A stretch of 64,000 nt of DNA, taken from positions 18,854 through 82,853 of the forward strand of contig QCJD01000004.1 of the NCBI GenBank assembly GCA_003216255.1, given 5' to 3'. Position 1 is the first letter of the stretch. Each line of letters starts with the position of its first letter. The notes under the pieces were generated by a model, which worked only from the letters and a program-made list of their open reading frames with translations, was not told where the DNA came from and did no database searches. This document shows, piece after piece, positions 60,846 through 64,000 of this stretch. Origin of the DNA: Pelagibacteraceae bacterium AG-404-N13. GTDB taxonomy: Bacteria > Pseudomonadota > Alphaproteobacteria > Pelagibacterales > Pelagibacteraceae. Both the position numbers and the translations under genes were made by a program.

Positions 60846-61550
60846 ATTTAAAATATAACTAATTATAGAGATAATAGAAATTGTTGCTGTTTCAGCTCTT
60901 AAAATATTTTGATTAATATTTATCTGTTTAACATCTTTAAAATTTAAAATAAGTTCCCTTTCTTTTTCGGAAAAGTCACCCTCTGGTCCTACTACTGCAC
61001 AAAGTGGCTTGTTACCCTCCTTACCAACATCTAATTTCTTTTTTGATGTATTTAAATCAGTAAATACTAAATCTATTTTTTTTGAATTATTGCTTAAAAA
61101 ATTTTTTAAATTTTGAGGTTTTTCAAGTGTAGGGATATTAATACGATTTGATTGTTCTGTGGCCTCAATAATTATTTTTTCTAATCTTTCTTTATTTATC
61201 TTTCTTACAATAGTTCTTTCAAATATTATTGGTATAAACCTTGTTATTCCCAGCTCAGTCGCTTTTTGGATCATAAAATTAAAGTAATTTGATTTAATAG
61301 GTGAGAAAGCCAACCATAGTTCTTTTATATTTTCTTTCTTTCTTAATTGCTTCCTAACATTGAACTCAACTATATTTTTTGAAATATTCAGAATTTTAGC
61401 TTCCCATTCACCACTGCTATTGAATAAAGAGAAAACTTCATTCTCTTTAACTCTCATAACTTTTGAAACATAGTGAGATTGAGATTTATCAAGTTTGTCA
61501 GTCAAATTAATAGATAAACTTTTTGCAAAAAATAATCTAATGTTACTCAT
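60840..61550 (-). CDS. rsmE: 16S rRNA (uracil(1498)-N(3))-methyltransferase
   Basis: QKATELGITRFIPI; VVGPEGDFSEKERELI; LRAETATISIISIISY. Confidence 0.94.
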   Translation of the reverse strand: MSNIRLFFAKSLSINLTDKLDKSQSHYVSKVMRVKENEVFSLFNSSGEWEAKILNISKNIVEFNVRKQLRKKENIKELWLAFSPIKSNYFNFMIQKATELGITRFIPIIFERTIVRKINKERLEKIIIEATEQSNRINIPTLEKPQNLKNFLSNNSKKIDLVFTDLNTSKKKLDVGKEGNKPLCAVVGPEGDFSEKERELILNFKDVKQININQNILRAETATISIISIISYILNL

Positions 61551-61566
61551 ATTGATAGGTTAGTTT

Positions 61567-62232
61567 ATGAAAAATATTAAAGCAATCATATTTGATGCGT
61601 ACGGTACATTATTTGATGTCAATTCTGCAGCTGAAAAATGTAAAGAAAAAATAGGAGATAAATGGGAGAGCTTTGCAAATTACTGGAGAACTACTCAATT
61701 AGAATATACTTGGCTAAGAAGTTTAATGAAAAGACATAAAGATTTTTGGAAAATAACAGAAGATAGCTTAGATAAATCAATGAAAGTTTTTAATATAGAA
61801 ACAGGTATGAAAAATGAACTATTGAATCTTTATAAAGTTTTATCATGTTACCCAGAAGTAAAGGATACATTAAATAAATTAAATGAAAAAAATTATAAAG
61901 TGGCTATTTTATCAAATGGAACTCATTCTCTTCTTAATCAGTTGGTTTCTAATAATAATTTAGAGAATATTTTTGATGATATTTTTTCTATAGAAGAAGT
62001 GGGCATATTTAAACCAGATTCAAAAGTTTACGAGATCCCCATTAAAAAATACAAAATTCAAAAAGAAGATATTGTTTTCTTAAGTGCAAATACTTGGGAT
62101 GTTTCCGGTGGAGGAAATTTTGGTTATAATGCCATTTGGGTTAACAGAAATGATGGTATTTTTGATAACTTAGATTATTTACCAAAAAAACAGGTTAAAA
62201 ATCTAAGTCAGTTACTTGATATTTTAAAATAA
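61567..62232 (+). CDS. haloacid dehalogenase type II (HAD superfamily)
   Basis: IIFDAYGTLFDVNSA; AILSNGTHSLL; FLSANTWDVSGGGNFGYNAIWVNR. Confidence 0.92.
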   Translation: MKNIKAIIFDAYGTLFDVNSAAEKCKEKIGDKWESFANYWRTTQLEYTWLRSLMKRHKDFWKITEDSLDKSMKVFNIETGMKNELLNLYKVLSCYPEVKDTLNKLNEKNYKVAILSNGTHSLLNQLVSNNNLENIFDDIFSIEEVGIFKPDSKVYEIPIKKYKIQKEDIVFLSANTWDVSGGGNFGYNAIWVNRNDGIFDNLDYLPKKQVKNLSQLLDILK

Positions 62233-62253
62233 AATTATTAATTAGTTTGGTCT

Positions 62254-62631
62254 ATGGGAAATATATTAGATTTATTTGGAAGAATTTTGATTTCAACAAT
62301 ATTTCTTTTAAATGGAGTTTTTAAAATAAGTAATTACGAGGGTACCGTCGATTGGATAGAAAGTTTTGGAATGCCAGGAATATTAATTATACCTGCAATT
62401 ATATTGGAAATCATTGGACCAATCTTAATTATTGTGGGTTATAAAGTTAAAATAGCTGCTGGCTTATTAAGCTTATTCTGTATTGCAACAGCTATAATTT
62501 TTCATAATGATTTTTCAGATCAAATGCAACTTACATCTTTTCTAAAAAATATTGCTATAGCAGGTGGATTTTTATTTATTTTAGTAAACGGAACAAGAGA
62601 TTTTAGTATAGAAAAAAAATTTTCAAAATAA
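62254..62631 (+). CDS. DoxX family membrane protein
   Basis: GRILISTIFLLNGVFKISNYEGT; four TM segments. Confidence 0.87.
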   Translation: MGNILDLFGRILISTIFLLNGVFKISNYEGTVDWIESFGMPGILIIPAIILEIIGPILIIVGYKVKIAAGLLSLFCIATAIIFHNDFSDQMQLTSFLKNIAIAGGFLFILVNGTRDFSIEKKFSK

Positions 62632-63468
62632 ATGTCAAATATTGAAGTTAAAAAAATTATTAAACCTATTCTTGCATCCGATGGAGCTGGGGTTAAATTA
62701 AAAAGGAGCATAGGGGTTGAGCCTAATTATTTTGATCCTTTTTTAATGTTAGATGAATTTGGATCAGATAACAAAGATGACTATATTGGTGGTTTTCCTC
62801 CTCATCCTCACAGAGGAATTGAAACTGTGACCTATATGCTTCAAGGTGAGTTTGAGCATGAAGATAGTACTGGTGCTAAAGGTAGAATGTCTTCAGGTGA
62901 TGTTCAATGGATGAAGACAGGTAGTGGAATAATTCATTCTGAAATGCCCGCAATGTCTGAGGGTCGACTTCATGGGTTTCAATTATGGATCAATATGCCT
63001 GCTAAATTAAAAATGAGCAAACCTGAGTATATTTATATTGATGCAAATAAAATGAGTGTTCATAAAGATCATGATAAACAAATAAAAGTCATTGCAGGAA
63101 AATTTGAAAAAGCTGAAGGACCTGTAAAAGGACATAATGTTGGACCAGTCTATTTTGATGTAGAATTAAATAAGGATAAAGAGTTTAATTTTAAGTTACC
63201 CTCTACCCATAATTCTTTTATTTATTTAGTCACTGGAGAAATTGAAATTGGCAATAACAAACATGATAATATTCAAGATAGTACTCTAATATTATTATCT
63301 AAAGGTGAAAATTTAACTGTTAAAGCTAAATCAAATGCTAAGTTTTTAGTTATTTCGGGCAAACCTATTAATGAAGAAATTGCTAGAGGTGGACCATTTG
63401 TAATGAATACTAAAGCAGAGATCTTGCAAGCAGTTCAAGATTATCATAATGGTACATTTGTAAAATAA
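62632..63468 (+). CDS. pirin family protein
   Basis: FDPFLMLDEFG; GGFPPHPHRGIETVTYMLQGEFEHEDSTG; GSGIIHSEMP. Confidence 0.96.
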   Translation: MSNIEVKKIIKPILASDGAGVKLKRSIGVEPNYFDPFLMLDEFGSDNKDDYIGGFPPHPHRGIETVTYMLQGEFEHEDSTGAKGRMSSGDVQWMKTGSGIIHSEMPAMSEGRLHGFQLWINMPAKLKMSKPEYIYIDANKMSVHKDHDKQIKVIAGKFEKAEGPVKGHNVGPVYFDVELNKDKEFNFKLPSTHNSFIYLVTGEIEIGNNKHDNIQDSTLILLSKGENLTVKAKSNAKFLVISGKPINEEIARGGPFVMNTKAEILQAVQDYHNGTFVK

Positions 63469-63995
63469 TGAAAGCAGCAATTATTAATAAAACAGGAGGA
63501 CCAGAGGTTATAGAGCTTAAAGATATAGTTTTAGAAAAACCTGGTAAAGACGAAGTATCAATTGAACAAAAAGCAATTGGTTTAAACTATATTGATACTT
63601 ATCATAGATCGGGTCTTTATCCTTTAAAACTTCCAATTGGATTGGGTCTTGAAGGCGCTGGTTTAATTACTGAAGTTGGATCTAATGTTAAAAATTTTAA
63701 AGCTGGAGATAAAGTAGCCTATGCAGCTATACCTTTGGGCTCCTACTCAACACATAGAAATTTTCCTGCTAGCAAAATTGTTAAAATACCTGAGGGAGTT
63801 GATTTTGAAGTAGCAGCTACTTTAATGACAAAAGGTTTAACTACTTATTATCTTTTACATCAAACTTATAAAGTTAAATCGGGAGATACTGTTTTATTTC
63901 ATGCAGCTGCAGGTGGTGTTGGACAAATATTTGGTCAATGGGCAAAAAGTTTAGGGTGCAATGTAATTGGAACGGTTGGATCAGATGAAAAATAG
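63468..63995 (+). CDS. zinc-independent quinone oxidoreductase (MDR family), N-terminal part; the in-frame stop at 63993-63995 looks like a frameshift artefact or lesion
   Basis: MKAAIINKTGGPEVIELKD; GLGLEGAGLITEVG; LFHAAAGGVGQIFGQWAKSLGCNVIGTVGSDEK; stops at about 175 aa, whereas the family is usually about 320 aa. Confidence 0.85.
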   Translation: MKAAIINKTGGPEVIELKDIVLEKPGKDEVSIEQKAIGLNYIDTYHRSGLYPLKLPIGLGLEGAGLITEVGSNVKNFKAGDKVAYAAIPLGSYSTHRNFPASKIVKIPEGVDFEVAATLMTKGLTTYYLLHQTYKVKSGDTVLFHAAAGGVGQIFGQWAKSLGCNVIGTVGSDEK

Positions 63996-64000
63996 AAGTA

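Noticed and set aside
1-64000. CRISPR arrays, IS elements, prophage, integrase, toxin-antitoxin or defence systems
   Set aside because: No repeat-spacer structure, transposase/integrase or defence gene signature seen; the ccrM gene is an orphan methyltransferase with no restriction partner nearby.

Overview
AT-rich, very compact alphaproteobacterial chromosome window with SAR11/Pelagibacterales-like gene content and composition. The taxonomic call is inferred from protein character and gene order, since no 16S rRNA is present. About 65 protein-coding genes and one tRNA (Gln-TTG) fill almost all of the window. Main blocks: carAB; trxB; aspC; uvrB; a folate-type SDR, folB and uvrC; pgsA; ilvE; a MarR regulator with an OmpR/EnvZ-type two-component system; lgt, prs, rplY, pth and ychF; petABC (bc1 complex); hemF and greA; ispE, tRNA-Gln and cca; rnhB and ccrM; mutY, DUF721, dsbA-like and smc; ATP synthase Fo genes followed by crtI-crtB-crtY-blh (retinal synthesis); ispH, thrB and rnhA; thrC and a secreted polysaccharide lyase; and a cytochrome c oxidase gene cluster. 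I found no mobile elements, CRISPR arrays or phage genes. The observations most worth follow-up are: a GANTC cluster and a start-codon-sequestering inverted repeat at ccrM; a tRNA-Gln whose encoded CCA ends 3 nt before the start codon of the CCA-adding enzyme gene; a short SMC with no recognisable hinge; a GC-rich 14-bp near-repeat bracketing a YdjM-like gene; bidirectional TTAA/CTAG stop codons at convergent gene ends and near-zero spacing at divergent starts; several unannotated or uncharacterised small membrane proteins; and an apparent frameshift at an A-run in the terminal quinone oxidoreductase.
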